Shown here in pieces: positions 5,427 through 6,409 of a stretch of 6,409 nt of DNA. The number at the start of each line of letters is the position of its first letter. Positions within the stretch are counted from its first letter, which is position 1. Location: assembly GCA_003524365.1 (NCBI GenBank), contig DQHS01000045.1, positions 1,585 to 7,993 of the forward strand. Reading direction: 5' to 3'. The stretch is from Cellvibrio sp. Its GTDB lineage: Bacteria > Pseudomonadota > Gammaproteobacteria > Pseudomonadales > Cellvibrionaceae. The notes under the pieces were generated by a model. That model ran no database searches, had not been told where the DNA came from, and saw only the letters and a list, made by a program, of their open reading frames with translations. The position numbers were made by a program, and so were the translations under genes.

Positions 5427-6409
5427 TTATCTCTTAGGCAAAAACAGCGCCATAGATTCAACATGACTGGTGTGAGGGAACATATCCAATACACCGAGCG
5501 TATCCAAACTGTATCCAGCCTCCGCCAACAATGCGGAATCTCGCGCCAAGGTTGCCGGGTTACAGCTCACGTAGACAATCCGCTTGGGCGAAAGTTGCTT
5601 GCCCACACCCCAGCGCAAAATACTGGCAATAATGTCTTTTGCACCATCGCGGGGCGGATCGAGCAAAATTGCACTGATTCCCTGTTCCTTATCGGCGCCC
5701 CCCAAACGTTGCAATTGAGTATGGGTCATATCGGCCAAATTGGCGGCAATAAATTTGGCGTTGGTAATGTTAAGGCGCTCTGCATTTTCACGTCCACGCA
5801 ATACCATTGATTCAACTGCCTCAATGCCAACCACTTCAGCGCACTGCTGCGCGATGGGCAGAGTGAAGTTGCCGATACCACAGAACAAGTCCAACACCCG
5901 ATCAGTCGGCTTCAACGCTAACAGCTGGAGAGCTTGAGCGACCATCTGCTGGTTCACCTGCGGGTTTACCTGGGTGAAATCCTGCGGATGGAAAGCAAGG
6001 TCTAGTGATTCAACCGAATACACCAAGCGCGGGTCACAGGGCTGTCCTACTAAATCGGTCAAGCCGTTATCGCCGTTAGGTTCCAGCCACACAGTGCATT
6101 GCGCTGTGTCGGCCAACTTCGCTAATGCGGCCAGATCTGCATCCGCCAGCTTTTTGGTGTGACGCAAAATAATCGCAATTTCATGTTGCCCTTTGACCAA
6201 TTCAATATGGGTCACCGCTTTAGTCGCTCGCAACTCGGTCAACCAAACATGCAAAGGCGCTAGCAGTGCATTCAGCTCAGGCACCAACACAATGCACTGG
6301 TTAATGGGGGTAATGTCATTGCTGTAACGCTGACGAAACCCGAGCGTCACACTGCCATCGGCCTCATACCAAACACCCAGACGCGCGCGGCTGCGATAAC
6401 GGGTATCAG
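5427..6409 (-). CDS. rlmD: 23S rRNA (uracil(1939)-C(5))-methyltransferase RlmD, N-terminus beyond window
   Basis: SAM-dependent enzyme (formerly RumA) making m5U1939 in 23S rRNA. The frame stays open to the right edge, so 326 residues of a protein of about 430-450 are visible; the missing part should hold the TRAM domain and three of the four Fe-S cysteines. The visible start YRSRARLGVWY continues in frame into GFRQRYSNDITPINQC, whose Cys (6294-6296) fits the fourth [4Fe-4S] ligand. The SAM-binding motif LDLFCGIGNFTLP lies at about 5856-5894, then LLDPPRDGA, the catalytic VSCNPATLARD with its nucleophilic Cys at 5562-5564, and HTSHVESMALF with the general-base Glu at 5457-5459. The codon at 6350 is an internal GTG, not the start, because homology continues upstream of it. 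Choosing RlmD over RlmC or TrmA rests on resemblance to E. coli RlmD and on the adjacent relA. The 3' end overlaps a sigma-54-like box. Confidence 0.95.
   Translation of the reverse strand, partial: DTRYRSRARLGVWYEADGSVTLGFRQRYSNDITPINQCIVLVPELNALLAPLHVWLTELRATKAVTHIELVKGQHEIAIILRHTKKLADADLAALAKLADTAQCTVWLEPNGDNGLTDLVGQPCDPRLVYSVESLDLAFHPQDFTQVNPQVNQQMVAQALQLLALKPTDRVLDLFCGIGNFTLPIAQQCAEVVGIEAVESMVLRGRENAERLNITNAKFIAANLADMTHTQLQRLGGADKEQGISAILLDPPRDGAKDIIASILRWGVGKQLSPKRIVYVSCNPATLARDSALLAEAGYSLDTLGVLDMFPHTSHVESMALFLPKR
5437..5452 (-). promoter_or_regulatory. Candidate sigma-54 (RpoN) -24/-12 promoter for relA inside the 3' end of rlmD
   Basis: On the minus strand, 5452 to 5437 reads TGGCGCTGTTTTTGCC. 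Against the consensus TGGCACGNNNNTTGCW it matches TGGC, the C at position 6 and TTGC, with exactly 10 bases between the invariant GG and GC. The predicted transcript start falls near 5426, right after the rlmD stop, giving a relA leader of about 100 nt that includes the hairpin at 5365-5391. E. coli relA is reported to have sigma-54 promoters activated by NtrC. The same bases encode the conserved rlmD C-terminus (MALFLP), so chance is possible. I found no clear NtrC-type site upstream. Confidence 0.4.

Noticed and set aside
6348..6350. GTG at 6350 as the start of rlmD
   Set aside because: The frame continues upstream with YRSRARLGVWY, conserved in RlmD, so this is an internal valine codon.

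Overview
The window looks like ordinary chromosome from a gammaproteobacterium. The supporting points are a monofunctional RelA (confined to Beta- and Gammaproteobacteria), the rlmD-relA-mazG gene order known from Pseudomonas and relatives, and an HD-GYP protein with an N-terminal DUF3391 domain. Sequence resemblance and composition suggest a Cellvibrio-like member of the Cellvibrionales, but that placement is an inference. There is no sign of mobile elements, phage, CRISPR, tRNA or rRNA.

Layout from left to right. Positions 1-720 (+) hold the 3' part of rluE, a 23S rRNA pseudouridine synthase with an unusual lysine-rich C-terminal tail. A perfect 11-bp hairpin at 740-767 separates it from the convergent gene to its right and probably terminates both. 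The other genes all read on the minus strand, so their transcriptional order is right to left: rlmD (5427 to beyond 6409, N-terminus off the window), a 100-nt gap, relA (3086-5326), a 10-nt gap, mazG (2281-3075), a 231-nt gap rich in dyads, then an HD-GYP cyclic-di-GMP phosphodiesterase gene (790-2049).

The genes fall into two themes. rluE and rlmD modify 23S rRNA. relA makes the alarmone (p)ppGpp on stalled ribosomes, and mazG, which is tightly and probably translationally coupled to it, hydrolyses nucleoside triphosphates and has been linked in E. coli to lowering ppGpp. The HD-GYP protein should degrade a second nucleotide messenger, cyclic-di-GMP. The long leader suggests that it is transcribed separately.

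No new system is evident in the coding sequence. The points most worth a second look are a sigma-54-like -24/-12 box at the end of rlmD, placed to drive relA; the 13-bp interrupted hairpin in the HD-GYP leader; and the basic tail on RluE.
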